Numbered from the stretch's first letter, positions 22,124 to 32,271 are shown. The stretch: 64,000 nucleotides of DNA from Termitomyces sp. T153 (GCA_018296165.2 JACKQL020000099.1:62001-126000), one strand, 5' to 3'. The notes: generated by a model not told the origin, from the letters alone. A program made the numbers and translations.

Positions 22124-23623
22124 TCACGACTGTAAAAATCTCTTAGATGCTTCGCTCGACTCGCCGTCCGACGCCGATGCATGATCTTCTGATTTCTTCT
22201 TGGTGTGTCCTTTCTCATAATTAAGCAATGCTCTAACTTGTTGATCCCCTAGTCCTTTGAGTCTCTCTTCAACCTTATTGCTACATAGCCCGTTCGGATC
22301 CTCCTTGAAGGGCCCAACCCGTGCACACGTTGCGTATGGGAATCCATGGCTTCCAGCAGTGTAATACATGAACCGGTGGACAGTGGGTTTAAAGATTTCT
22401 TGCAACTCCTCGATCCAAAAGGTGCAATAGAGACAGCTTCTCTTACTGCATCCAATGGGCCGATGTTCTATCTCTTGATCCTGCGATCTTTGTGGGGTTC
22501 TTTGCAGAAGGAAGACAATCAGCTTGAGTTCTGCATGGACATACGTATTCACATAACGATTCCTCGAGGGATTCCCCGCTGAACGGAAAGGCTTCATTCT
22601 CTGAAAACACTCCACTAGGCGCGCAGATGTGAGTTCTGTCAGATTGAACTGTCTCACGATCCTCAACGCAATAGTCAAGGCACTTTCAAGCTCCAAGTGT
22701 TCAAATTGATAACACAACGTATTCAAGTTGCCTAAGTTCATGTCTCTTGCATACACCCATTCAATTTTGATTGGCTCTTTCCTCTGAACGTATCGGATGA
22801 GGTCAATGATGCGAACGTACTGATAAACTTTATTGACATTGCGGCAGAACTGAGACGCTTTTTCAACCAACAGAGTTTCAGTGCTGGCCTGGATGCCCTG
22901 AGAGTGTTCCATCCATTTGGTCAAGAACATAGAGTCACGCAAGGTGGCTGCTGCAAGTACAAGAGACTCCAGCTTCAAGTGTGACGACATCTGAGCATCG
23001 AAGACCAGGTCTTGATCAAATTTCTTGAGTATCCCAACCAGAACAGCCTGGACTGTTGAAGAGTCAATATGCTTAGTCGTATCGTAACCTTCGGACTGCA
23101 GATATTGGACACTGGCAGAATTTGGAAATTCTGCCTCGACGCTTTTCTGAATGGGAATGTGATAGTTCTTGATTTCAAACTTGAGAAATTTTCGAAAGAG
23201 TTTGTTCTTGTCCTTGTTGACCATTTCGTGGAGCTTTTTCACGCGCTTTCGAGCCGTTTCTGGACCATGAGAGGCAATCCAAGACAGTATGTCGAGCATA
23301 GAGTGATTTTTTGATGCTCGTAGTTTGTACAAGAAATCTGACGCGCTGGCGATATCCTCCGGCGATGGTTCGCCGTTTCTGGCCAAGTAGATGATCGTCT
23401 CTCCTTGGTCCGTATGTTCAAATGCAGATGCCACAACATCTCCCGATTTACCACTTGTCATACATAGTGCAATAATATCTAGAATTCGAATGTTCTGGTT
23501 GGATGTATTTGTTCGTTTGTCAACATTACTTCTTTTAGCCTCGGGATCTTGGTAGTTGATGGCTTCTAATAAGTTGAGAGTTTGCGACAGACCTTGTTGA
23601 AGTGGTTGAGAACGACGTGGCAT
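22124..23623 (-). CDS. OTT_1508-type deaminase-like protein, paralogue 1
   Basis: One uninterrupted frame of 499 codons from the ATG at 23623 (MPRRSQPL); an in-frame ATG at 23722 would add 33 residues. The C-terminal third carries YVHAELKLIVFLL and, 25 residues later, IGCSKRSCLYCTFWIEEL. This H-A-E ... C-x2-C arrangement is the zinc site of the cytidine-deaminase fold and matches the fungal OTT_1508-like deaminase family as I know it. The N-terminal two thirds are helical and share TSG-x-S-x-x-V and a short-chain repeat with paralogue 2, but I recognise no domain. The basic tail (TKKKSEDHASASDGESSEASKR) may be a nuclear-localisation or disordered end. No intron is needed. It is divergent from paralogue 2 and bounded by repeats. 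Nucleic acid or nucleotide as substrate is inference. Confidence 0.75.
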   Translation of the reverse strand: MPRRSQPLQQGLSQTLNLLEAINYQDPEAKRSNVDKRTNTSNQNIRILDIIALCMTSGKSGDVVASAFEHTDQGETIIYLARNGEPSPEDIASASDFLYKLRASKNHSMLDILSWIASHGPETARKRVKKLHEMVNKDKNKLFRKFLKFEIKNYHIPIQKSVEAEFPNSASVQYLQSEGYDTTKHIDSSTVQAVLVGILKKFDQDLVFDAQMSSHLKLESLVLAAATLRDSMFLTKWMEHSQGIQASTETLLVEKASQFCRNVNKVYQYVRIIDLIRYVQRKEPIKIEWVYARDMNLGNLNTLCYQFEHLELESALTIALRIVRQFNLTELTSARLVECFQRMKPFRSAGNPSRNRYVNTYVHAELKLIVFLLQRTPQRSQDQEIEHRPIGCSKRSCLYCTFWIEELQEIFKPTVHRFMYYTAGSHGFPYATCARVGPFKEDPNGLCSNKVEERLKGLGDQQVRALLNYEKGHTKKKSEDHASASDGESSEASKRFLQS

Positions 23624-24117
23624 AATGAATATCGCCAATGTTGGAGGTCGTAAGTGTGAAAGCTGTTGCTGAAGATGATGAGAGGTGGTGTTGAGGTGTG
23701 GGACAAGCATATGCTTTACCATATCTTTTATAGATCATAGTTATCATCCATGATTGAGCCATCTCTTGTTTCCTCTTTTGGATACTCAATTACTATAACA
23801 AGCAGTTCCTGAAATCTACTCGCCGTGGAATTATTCGAGATGCTTACCATTGTTCTTTCTGTTGTCTTCATTTTTTGTGCCTCTTATTGTAATCATAGAC
23901 AACAATTATGCCTCTCAGTATTGTACTCGAATACAACAATTGTGCCTTGAAATGTAGTCAAGTACATAGGAGCAAGGCACGTAATTTCGTTCATCAGCAC
24001 TTAACCTTATGATCAACTTATAATCCAACTTGAGGATCGGACCCTCCGCAAACCCTCCGTGAATACAGGGATACAGCGCTGTTAGATTTTCAGCTTTCTT
24101 AGTTCTTTTAAGGGCCA

Positions 24118-24227
24118 AAAATAAGATTCAGACTGTTGGGCCGGAATTTTATTTTCCGGCTGGTGGGGTCATAAATAAGATTCAGAATATTGGGACCGGA
24201 ATGTTATTTTCCAGCTGGTAGACCCGA
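24118..24227 (+). repeat. Tandem duplication of a ~55-bp unit
   Basis: Two adjacent units begin AAATAAGATTCAGA (24118 and 24173) and contain ATTTTCCGGCTGGT or ATTTTCCAGCTGGT. They lie between the two divergent deaminase-like genes, where both promoters must be. Within each unit CCGGAAT...ATTTTCCGG is a small palindrome. Confidence 0.6.
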
Positions 24228-24700
24228 CGCTGACGTTGTCAATATCATTTATCACACCAGATTCCCCTCGGTGTACATCCACCTGAGGGTAATTCAAGGT
24301 CCGCAGAACAAGTTGGTGATGCATGGGCGGCAACCATGCTCAGGCCTGAGTCTGCCACTTATCTTATACTCAACTGAGCCAGCCAACTTTGAAGGTTGGC
24401 TCAACTCGATAATGTCACATTTTGAACGAATCAAAATGATGAGGCAGCGCAGGACTTGGTGTCACCTTGAAGCTTCTAGATTTCAATGTATGCCGACAGC
24501 TTTTGTACAACGGATTTACACATGTTTATTAGAGAGAGATCGTAGCCTTGCTATGAAAAAAAAAAAGATGTACAATTCAATGACATGTATGAATGATTAC
24601 TTTATGTGATTTGTGAGTCATATAATTGCTCGGAACTTTCGGAGTTTGAACCAGCAAGTGTTCAAGACGTTCGCACTCATTTTTTCTTCGATTACCTATC

Positions 24701-26032
24701 ATGTCCACTCAAGACCAGCTTACAGAAGACTTGTGGTTTTTGAGCAAGCTGCGCTCAAACATTCCTGGTGGAAGTTACGTGCCAGCAGAACACGTATCCA
24801 CCCTGACCATCCTCGATGCTGTGGCGACTTACTTGACGTCTGGTCAATCCGATGGCGTAATTGCCTGCTACTATCAGGACACACCCGCCACACTCATCCT
24901 GGCGAAAGGTGGATGTGTTAATGATGAAGATCGCTCCGCTGCCACATCACTCTTGAAAGAACTGACAGCAGCTAAAGACTGGCTCGATCTCATTCCTTTT
25001 CTCTCCCAACGCAGTCCTGACCAAGTCAACAAGAAGATTCGTAAACTCCGTACATCATTTGCGAAAGATTTTGGATTCCTGTGTGAAGCGGCCAAGGAAT
25101 ATGAGCCTAACCCAGATCCTTCAATGCATGAATTCCGTGGGCGTTGGTCTCGGGCATTTCTCAAAATGAACGGGCTGAATCAGACAGTACCCGCCGAAGT
25201 TCCGCAGACTCTTGCCCACGTCCTTAATCTCTGCAACGATTATCTTACGAGAAACCTGGAATTTGGAAATACGCGGACTGCCTGGATAGATTTTGTTGAA
25301 TTATTGTACGTTGCGAGGACACTCTTCGACTCCCAGTTTCTCTCCACACTCGGTGACACGACATTGAAGCGACATCTGGCAAAAGTGACGCAGTATATCG
25401 ACATCGCGTACGCTATAAAGTTTCTTCGAAGGTTCGACGGAGAAATATGTGTCGAATGGGTCACGGATGTTGCATATGGGACTGTCAAACGTATGCTGGA
25501 TACAACAGCAGTTGGAAACCGATTCAAGAAGACATTTGTTGAAGACTCGGACTTGGAAATTGATGCGAAGGATCTCATGCTTTTGAAGATGAACTCGAAG
25601 TTTCCGGGTTGGAGCGGTAATCAGGAGGAGCCCATTCAAGTCATTCTATCTGTCCATCCCGAGATTCGCCTTTATATGGACTTGGTGAAGCGCAACATAA
25701 CCCAGGACGGTGATATAGTCATCGGGTGCAGCCAGAAGCGTTGCTATGCATGTAAGCTGTGGATCAAGGAGCTCGAATCTGCAACCAGGATGAGATTGAT
25801 AACCGACCTCGAATTTGGCGGCAAGCCACGATTTGACTGGGCGTGTTCTGACCTCACAGTACTCAGGAGCGACGACGGTCAGCTTGGGACTGACCCCAAT
25901 TCTCATGTCAAAAGAGAGGTAGAAAATTCGATCAGAGGTATCTTAGGAAAGGAACAATTTGATGCTTTCGACCTCTATCTTGACAATAAAATGATAGATC
26001 ATTGGTTGGGCCGACTCGGACGTCGAGATTGA
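24701..26032 (+). CDS. OTT_1508-type deaminase-like protein, paralogue 2
   Basis: Single 443-codon frame with ATG at 24701. Residues 41-60 (VATYLTSGQSDGVIACYYQD) align with the equivalent part of paralogue 1. The metal site is at residues 319-321 (HPE) and C348/C351 in IGCSQKRCYACKLWIKEL. The canonical HAE has become HPE, but the ligand histidine, catalytic glutamate and both cysteines are kept. The protein lacks the lysine/serine tail of paralogue 1. Normal CpG content and an open frame next to heavily mutated repeats suggest it is under selection. A 5'-flank stretch (GGAACTTTCGGAGTTTGAACC, about 24632-24652) recurs before the broken copy at 26340. Function is not established for fungal members. 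Confidence 0.75.
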   Translation: MSTQDQLTEDLWFLSKLRSNIPGGSYVPAEHVSTLTILDAVATYLTSGQSDGVIACYYQDTPATLILAKGGCVNDEDRSAATSLLKELTAAKDWLDLIPFLSQRSPDQVNKKIRKLRTSFAKDFGFLCEAAKEYEPNPDPSMHEFRGRWSRAFLKMNGLNQTVPAEVPQTLAHVLNLCNDYLTRNLEFGNTRTAWIDFVELLYVARTLFDSQFLSTLGDTTLKRHLAKVTQYIDIAYAIKFLRRFDGEICVEWVTDVAYGTVKRMLDTTAVGNRFKKTFVEDSDLEIDAKDLMLLKMNSKFPGWSGNQEEPIQVILSVHPEIRLYMDLVKRNITQDGDIVIGCSQKRCYACKLWIKELESATRMRLITDLEFGGKPRFDWACSDLTVLRSDDGQLGTDPNSHVKREVENSIRGILGKEQFDAFDLYLDNKMIDHWLGRLGRRD

Positions 26033-26339
26033 TGTGTTTTATTAGCGTAAAGGCAACCCATGATGGATGATTTCCAATGAAAGTGATTTTGATGAGATAC
26101 TAAATAATTGTAAATACTTACTATGGAATTACGACAATAAATTTCCACAAATTGAGTACTAACCGATCTTTACTTTGTCAAAGACATCAGCCTCATTGAC
26201 ATACAAGACACCCCCATGTCTCCTCGGGTCCTCCCGCTGCTGACGAAGCTCAAAGACCTTTTCTCAGTTCCTCCTCATTCTTCGGATGTCCTATTATCAA
26301 GTACAAATAGTTGTGCCTCTGATTGTAGTCAAATACTTA

Positions 26340-27060
26340 GTGACCTTACCGGGAACTTTCGGAGTTCGAACCAGCGAGTGTCCAAAATGTCAGCCGTTCT
26401 TTTCTTTCTCAATTACCAACCAATATTCATGGTCCACTCAAGACCAGCTTACAGAAGACTTATGGTTTTTGAGCAAACTGCGCCCAAACATTTCTAGTGG
26501 AAGTTAGTGCCAGCGGAACATGTATTCACCCCTGACCATCCTCGATACTTGTGGCAATTTACTTGACGATTGATCAATCTGATGGCGTAATTGTCTGCTA
26601 CTATCAGGATGCACCCGCCATACTCATTCTGGCAAAATGTAGATATGTGAATGACGAAGACCGCTCTGCTGCCACATCACTCTTGAAATCATTGACAGCA
26701 GCTAAAGACAGGCTAGTTCTCAACCAAGTCAACAAAAAGATTTGTAAACTCCGTCCATCCTTTGTGAAAATTTTGATTCTCTGTATAAAGCGGCCAATGG
26801 ATATGAGCCTGACCCAGATCCTTTAATGTATGAATTCTGTGGGCGTTGGTCTTGGGTTCAGAAAGAAAGGGTTGAAGGAAACAGTATCCGCTGATATAAC
26901 ACAGACTCTTGTTCATGTCCTTAATCCCTGCAATGATTACCTTGCAGGAAACTGGGAGTCTGGAAACACGCATACTGCCTGGATAGATTTTGTTCAATTA
27001 TTGTATGCTATGAGGACATTCTTCGACTCCTGGTTCTTCTCCACCCTCAGTGGTTCCGAG
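26340..27060 (+). pseudogene. Broken third copy of deaminase-like gene
   Basis: Three short frames (26286-26507, 26551-26826, 26830-27102) reproduce paralogue 2 piece by piece: TQDQLTEDLWFLSKLRPN, then QSDGVIVCYYQDAPAILILA with NDEDRSAATSLLK, then LNPCNDYLAGNWESGNTHTAWIDFVQLLYA. They are in different frames, so several indels are present. The copy ends after the equivalent of residue ~217, before the metal site. The duplicated 5' flank shows it arose by tandem duplication of the 24.6-26.0 kb unit and then decayed. Confidence 0.85.
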
Positions 27061-27164
27061 GTCTACGAAGTAGATGAGGTTTTCTACTTGATTATGCACT
27101 GAAAAATGTCTGCAATTTTTGTTCCCATGTGATCAATATACTATGTGATATCTACCTGCTACCT

Positions 27165-27300
27165 GCGTGTCCACAATTTTTGCTCCCTTCCGGCTATCTT
27201 TTCCGGTTAACATTGTTGTCTGCACTTTTTGCTCCCTTCTGGCTATCTTTTCCGGCTAATGTTGTTGCCCACACTTTTTGCTCCCTTTCAGCTTTGTTTT
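27165..27300 (+). repeat. ~50-bp tandem repeats at the breakpoint of the broken copy
   Basis: About two and a half units of the form CTTTTTGCTCCCTTCYGGCT followed by ATCTTTTCCGG and a TTGTTG stretch. They start about 100 bp after the truncated gene copy. The word TTTTCCGGCT also occurs in the tandem duplication at 24118-24227. Confidence 0.65.
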
Positions 27301-27432
27301 CCCTCTTTTTATGTTTTTCCTTTTTTTCTTTTCTTCTTCTTCTTCTTCTTTTTTTTTCTTTTTTTCTTTTTCTTTTATTTCATTTTATTTTTTTTATTTT
27401 CTTCTTTTCTTCTTTTTGTTTTTTAAATCTTT
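27300..27432 (+). repeat. Polypyrimidine (T-rich) tract
   Basis: About 130 bp that is almost pure T and C, with T runs and TTC triplets. Long phenylalanine-rich frames here are artefacts of composition, not genes. Confidence 0.85.
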
Positions 27433-27789
27433 TCTTTTCATATATTTTATATTTGCATTTTTTGACATAACTTGATGTTCTTCTATCTATTGCACTATAT
27501 ATGTTCACTGATTTGCATTTGATGATTTGGAGGGTATAGCTGGATTCAAGGTCTATCTTATTGTCTGTATGGCTTTTGTCAATCTGTATCTATGCTGTGG
27601 AATAATTTTGTTCCAACATCTAATTACATAATATTCTCATGTGCTGATCATGGGCATGTGATTGAACTTTTATGACTCTCCTATTCATAGTCAATATTAC
27701 TATATTAATATTTGATGTCTATCTATGCTAAATGGAAGCTGAGATCACATCCACATATATGCCATGATAGACCTAGTGAATAAAGAATA
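27433..27789. other. AT-rich spacer
   Basis: No gene, RNA or repeat is recognised. The stretch is AT-rich with scattered TATATA words. Confidence 0.4.
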
Positions 27790-28550
27790 CAATATATATT
27801 TGATGGGGGATCAATCAAGAATGATGGGTTCCAGAGCTGAGCATAGGGCAAGGTCTGGAGTTGTCATAAGCATGTTTGAAGGTTTGTAGCATGTGCACAG
27901 AGTCTGTAATGATGTCAGGGATGAAAGGAACTTAGGAACAATAAAGGAAACAGAGACAGTTGAGACAAGACAAAGGTGAGATGAGACATAACTGAGAAAA
28001 GAAATAGATTTGAGGCTAGAAGTAGAAATAGAGACAAGACCAGGAAACAGAGAGAAACATGGAACACAAGTAACTAAGTAAAGTAATATCAAGACTAAGG
28101 TAACAAATGCTACTCTACATCTTTATATACCAACTACTGGACCTTCTCCAGGGGTTGAGGGTGCAATGGTGGGGCCTGTTGGAGCTGCATGGCAGGTGTT
28201 GGCTCTGATTGGAGGGCAGGCTGCAGTGATATTCTGATGGGAACACAGTCCACCCTGTGGTTGTCAGGGAACTCTGGAGTGGTTGTGTGTGTTGTGGGGG
28301 TGGTTGAATGATGTATGCCTGTGCCAGGGGAAGTGTTGGAGAGGCTCAGGAGCCTTGTAGGCAAGAGGGGGAGCTGAGGAGGCCTACAGGGGATGTGCTG
28401 GGGTTTGCTTAGGGAGCATTGGAGTTAGCCAGGACAGGCACCATGAGTCAACAAAGGTTGGGGTAAGTTGAAGGGGGGGGGTTGGGGGGAACTCTGGGGG
28501 AATGGGGTGGTTGGGAAAGAGATCCAGGGTTCTGGGAGTGGGTTGTGACA
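27790..28550 (-). repeat. Element F LTR, left-truncated
   Basis: Homologous to the LTRs at 17811 and 19875 from the TTTGATGGGG...ATCAAT segment onward. It contains the minus-strand TATA-like box (about 28117-28132) and ends GGGTTGTGACA at 28550, a variant of the LTR terminus. About 270 bp of the left end are missing. Confidence 0.65.
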
Positions 28551-29542
28551 AGGATAAGCAAGGGGAAGTGGTCCAAACAAGTCCAGCATGGTCTGAGGGA
28601 GTCTCAGACAAGGTACAAAAAAGAGTTGGGTTTGGGGAGGGCTCAGGTACAAGTCCAGAAGCAAGTATTGAAGTTGCAGAGCAAACAGAGGCTATACAAG
28701 TGATGGGAGGAGGGCCAGAGTTTGATGGGAGATCAATTAATATTGATGGGTTCTGGGGTTGATTGTAGAACAAGTCCAAAAATGGTTATGAATGTTTGAA
28801 GGTTGTAAGTGTGTGAGTGGAGTTTGTAATGGTGTTAGAGTTGAAAGGGGCTTAGGCACAATAAAAGAAATAGAGATAGACAAGACAAGATGGAGTCAAG
28901 GCAAGATTGAGATGAGAACAAAAATAGATTGGGATGGAGACATGAGACAATAGACAGAAATAGAGACAAGACAAGACCAAAAGACTGAGATAAGATGAAA
29001 ATATAACAAGAAACATGAAACACAAAGAAACCAAGTAAAGCAATGGTAATATCAAAACTAGAGTAAAGGATACTTCCCTACAACTTATATATAGACTACT
29101 GGAACTCCTCCAGGGATAGTGGGTCTGGCAGCAGGGCTCATTGGAGTCACACAGAGTTGATGGGTGTTAGTTGTGATCAGTTGGCAGGCCACAGTGATAT
29201 GTTGATGGAATCTGATGGGGACACAGCCACCCCAGGGTCATTGTGATGTTCTGGACCTGGTTGGGTAAGCCTTGGTGACAAGTCAATGACATACACAGGG
29301 TCAGGAACAGCATTGGGAGTTCCAGGAGCTCAGGAGGGGGAAGGGGAAGTATCAGGGCCTGCAGGGAACATGTTGGAGTTTGCCAGGGGGCTGCCAGGAT
29401 TTGCCAGGGAAGCATTGGAGCTAGCCATGGTGGGCGCCATGAGTGAACAAAGGTCAGGGGTGTCAAGGGGTGTTGAGGGGAACTCTAGAGAATTGGAGTG
29501 GTTTGGAAAGAGGTCCAGGGGTTCTAGGAGTGGGTCATGACA
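28551..29542 (-). repeat. Element F LTR, left-truncated, in tandem
   Basis: It begins directly after the previous LTR's end, at a point matching about 17928 in the solo LTR (GGATAAG...TCCAAACAAGTC), and ends GGGTCATGACA at 29542. Two LTRs joined with no internal region suggest unequal recombination or a large deletion. It shares the TATA-like box near 29080-29095. Proline-rich minus-strand frames in it are LTR sequence, not genes. Confidence 0.65.
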
Positions 29543-29665
29543 GGCTTGGTTGTGCCACCACACACACTCATTGTCTAGGGCCATCAGGGCCATGCATTGT
29601 CTCTCCACACTACAAACAATGGCCCACTGTTCATATATTTTCTTATATTTGAACTCCCATAGTAG

Positions 29666-29697
29666 CACCCTCAGTCACTTATATCAGACTGAGGGTG
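29666..29697. other. Perfect 11-bp inverted repeat (hairpin)
   Basis: CACCCTCAGTC and GACTGAGGGTG face each other across a 10-base loop (ACTTATATCA). It lies about 120 bp beyond the right end of the LTR at 29542. It is not followed by a T-run, so a terminator role is not suggested. Confidence 0.7.
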
Positions 29698-30009
29698 AGT
29701 AAATTATACTTACTTGACCTGACATACTTACTGACTATGCCATAGATGTCATACTTATATTGATCTGTCTAGGTCTATCTACTCTCCCTATCTGGATTTA
29801 TAACACAATATAGAATAGGGTTAATAGAACTTTAGAAGTTCAAAATATGTAACATGAGGCTGCCAAGTAAGGCAGTTGTTGAGTCACACAAAGTAAGAGT
29901 CTTGCAAGTGAACTGATGTAAATCTTAGATGGCAAAAAGCTGGTTATTCTGGGACAACTGGTCATATATGTATCAATAAATCAAGGGTTAAAATAAGGTA
30001 CAGGATAAC

Positions 30010-30032
30010 GATGATGATGATGATGATGATGA
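30010..30032 (+). repeat. GAT microsatellite
   Basis: A pure run of about 7.7 GAT units in non-coding sequence. Confidence 0.9.
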
Positions 30033-30199
30033 ACTCTGTTTAACACTGGCAAGCTACAATACAGAGCTAAGAGGCAGGCCAATAGGCCAGATGTACAGTA
30101 CCATGTACAGGGAGCAGTGTTTGTTGTGTATCAATGTATGTATTCTTGCATAAATTGTGGTTAGCATGTAGTAGCGTGTTCACGTTGCAGTGTGGCTCA

Positions 30200-30373
30200 A
30201 AGGTAGATCAAAGGTAAGGTCAGGTTTAGTACGGGTTCAAGATAGGGTAGATTCGTGACCAGTGAGGCTCCTATTGTGCTGTGCGGACGCGGGGTGTCCG
30301 TGACCTCCCGTGGTGTGTGAGTTCCTGCTATGCCCTGTGTGCTTAGAAGTCTAGGGTCACGAATTCCCTAACA
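30200..30373 (-). repeat. Possible LTR terminus of a third family
   Basis: On the minus strand the sequence from 30373 starts TGTTAGGGAATTCGTGACC, an LTR-like beginning. A short inverted pair, GTGACC...GGTCAC, lies within it (30256 and 30353). The other end was not found, so this is only a candidate. Confidence 0.3.
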
Positions 30374-30580
30374 CGTGATAACTCGAAGAAGATGATTACG
30401 CTCACGTGCATTTTGAGGTTCCTCAATCGAAACTTGTTTAAGGCTAGTAAAGTTATCCAAGATGTCTAGTCTGCACGCTTGACCCAGCAACAATTCCCAT
30501 CAAAGTGTGTTCATTAGGATCTTCGTAGCTATTTTCACTCACAAGACCCTCACTCACAGTCTTGACTTGATTTGCAAAAA

Positions 30581-31745
30581 ATGCGCTTCAGAACATCGAT
30601 TACGAATGTAGATACCTTTTTCAGTAAGTATTGAAGCCGAAACACGTATACAATGTGATAAACAGAAATAATCCGGCTAGAAATTATTCAATCCATCGAA
30701 AAACTTCAGAAAAAATGTATAATCAGGTTCACGGAGACGAACATGCACATAATCTGCAATCATGACGCGAATGAGGGCGGGATCCAGGTCTGGTCGTACG
30801 TCCGACGTTTTCTCTATCATTGTTATCGCTCAAACTAGTTTTATACAAAGGCAGATCAAGGTTGATGCCTTATTTACCGGGTACCGTATCCAATCCAACG
30901 CAGACAACGAGATAACAATCGCCATCAACTCTGAAGCTTTGCTTGCAGCTCTTAAATCTGCTGCATCGTCTAGCACATCAGCATATGAGACCGAAGAGGT
31001 CATCGTCAAGCTCGCGAAGAAGAATGCGCAAGCTGTGCTTACTTTTGAGATTAACGGCCTAACAAGAGTCGGGCGTAAGGTTCGCGTGTCGCACGACGTG
31101 AAGATAGAAGTTATGCGCCCTGCGGATGTTGCAAAAATGAATGAACCAATGTGTCCTGAGCCAGACGTGATTTCTTTACCTGCACTTTTTCACGTGCCAT
31201 GTTTCACTGACGTTATGTCTTTAGGTGCACATCCTATTACCGCCATTGCAAAAATTAAGGACTGTTGTTGATAGAATGAAAATTATGTCGGATGTCCTTG
31301 CTGTCCGGACGAACAATAGCGGCGTTCTTAGGTTATCAATCAACACGGAGACTGTCAAGGTCGACACGGAGTGGAAGGGTTGTACCAACCCACAAAGTGC
31401 GTCCACCTATATTTCTCATAGGGCCTATCCGAGAAATAAAATCTACGAAATTAGCCCAACATAGGCGAGAAGAGCCAGAAGAGGCTCGAGATCCCGAGGA
31501 ACTTTACAGCGTCCTGGTTTCTATCCGGAGTTTCCTCAAATTTTTGAATAGCCATGTGGTCTCAACTACGACAATTGCATGTAAGTCAAATACAAGCTCT
31601 CCTACCTCTATATATGAACATGTCAATTGTTACAGGCATCTGCCAAAACCATTGTATGATACTCTATGTCTACATTGGTGATGTCGCTGATGCAGGGGGA
31701 GTGTTGACGTTTTATATTCCTGCAATCATCGACGACGAAATATGA
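30581..31745 (+). CDS. HUS1: Checkpoint clamp subunit HUS1
   Basis: Six exons: 30581-30623, 30681-30795, 30839-31166, 31225-31396, 31455-31580, 31636-31745, all with GT...AG introns of 43-58 bp. The start gives MRFRTSITNVDTFFK and leads into IQSIEKLQKKCIIRF and HDANEGGIQVWS. Later conserved blocks are YRIQSNADNEITI, NEPMCPEPDV, LPPLQKLRTVVDRM, VKVDTEWKGCTNP and the C-terminal IGDVADAGGVLTFYIPAIID. These are hallmark Hus1 segments. Hus1 is one subunit of the Rad9-Rad1-Hus1 (9-1-1) sliding clamp, loaded at DNA lesions in the nucleus to activate the checkpoint kinase. The predicted length of about 297 residues fits fungal members. Splice sites were chosen to keep the family pattern in frame. Confidence 0.92.
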
Positions 31746-32271
31746 GCTCTAGAAAACTTTTACAATACTTGGTATACCCCAAATACACGGATACCCATCC
31801 ACCAATAGTCTTATCAAATCTCATCGACATAACGATGCAATCATGCCTACTATCGTGAAAGTCGGAGGAAGCATGTCCACAAGTGGTCCTTAAGTTTAGC
31901 GATAATGCCTGGGTGACAGGATGCAATCGAGTTGAGGAGCACGAGTATGGATACCGTACGTCTGCATCGCTGACTTGCGGGGGAGAACTGGGATTCTATT
32001 CATTCATGCAATTATCGGTGACAAAATATGAGCTGTCAAGATCCTACTTGCTATATCTCTGCAAATTGTTTGCCGGCGCTCTCATTAACAGAGCGATGCC
32101 GACAAAGACTATCTTGGAAGATCGGAATAAGGGCCATTGACACAGCTGTGGTCTATGACTGTTCCTGCGGAAGGCAGAGAAGATGCGCCTACCCACCAGT
32201 GGTGGCCCCCGAGATAAGCAACCATGCCCGAATTCCGGGATGCAGATGGCACCCACTTGAATGAAAAACCT
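31746..32271. other. Intergenic, convergent 3' ends of HUS1 and PBN1-like gene
   Basis: No coding region or repeat is recognised here. Both flanking genes end into it. Confidence 0.5.

Noticed and set aside
24190..24609. A 139-codon plus-strand frame before paralogue 2
   Set aside because: No motif, no relation to the deaminase-like proteins, and it overlaps the tandem 55-bp units.
22124..26032. Toxin-antitoxin style pairing of the two divergent deaminase-like genes
   Set aside because: The two are paralogues of one another, not toxin and unrelated inhibitor; nothing small and adjacent looks like an immunity protein.
27129..27475. Three overlapping phenylalanine/leucine-rich frames that look like a membrane protein
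   Set aside because: They come from a T-rich tract; any frame through it encodes F, L and S. No start context, splice pattern or motif supports a gene.
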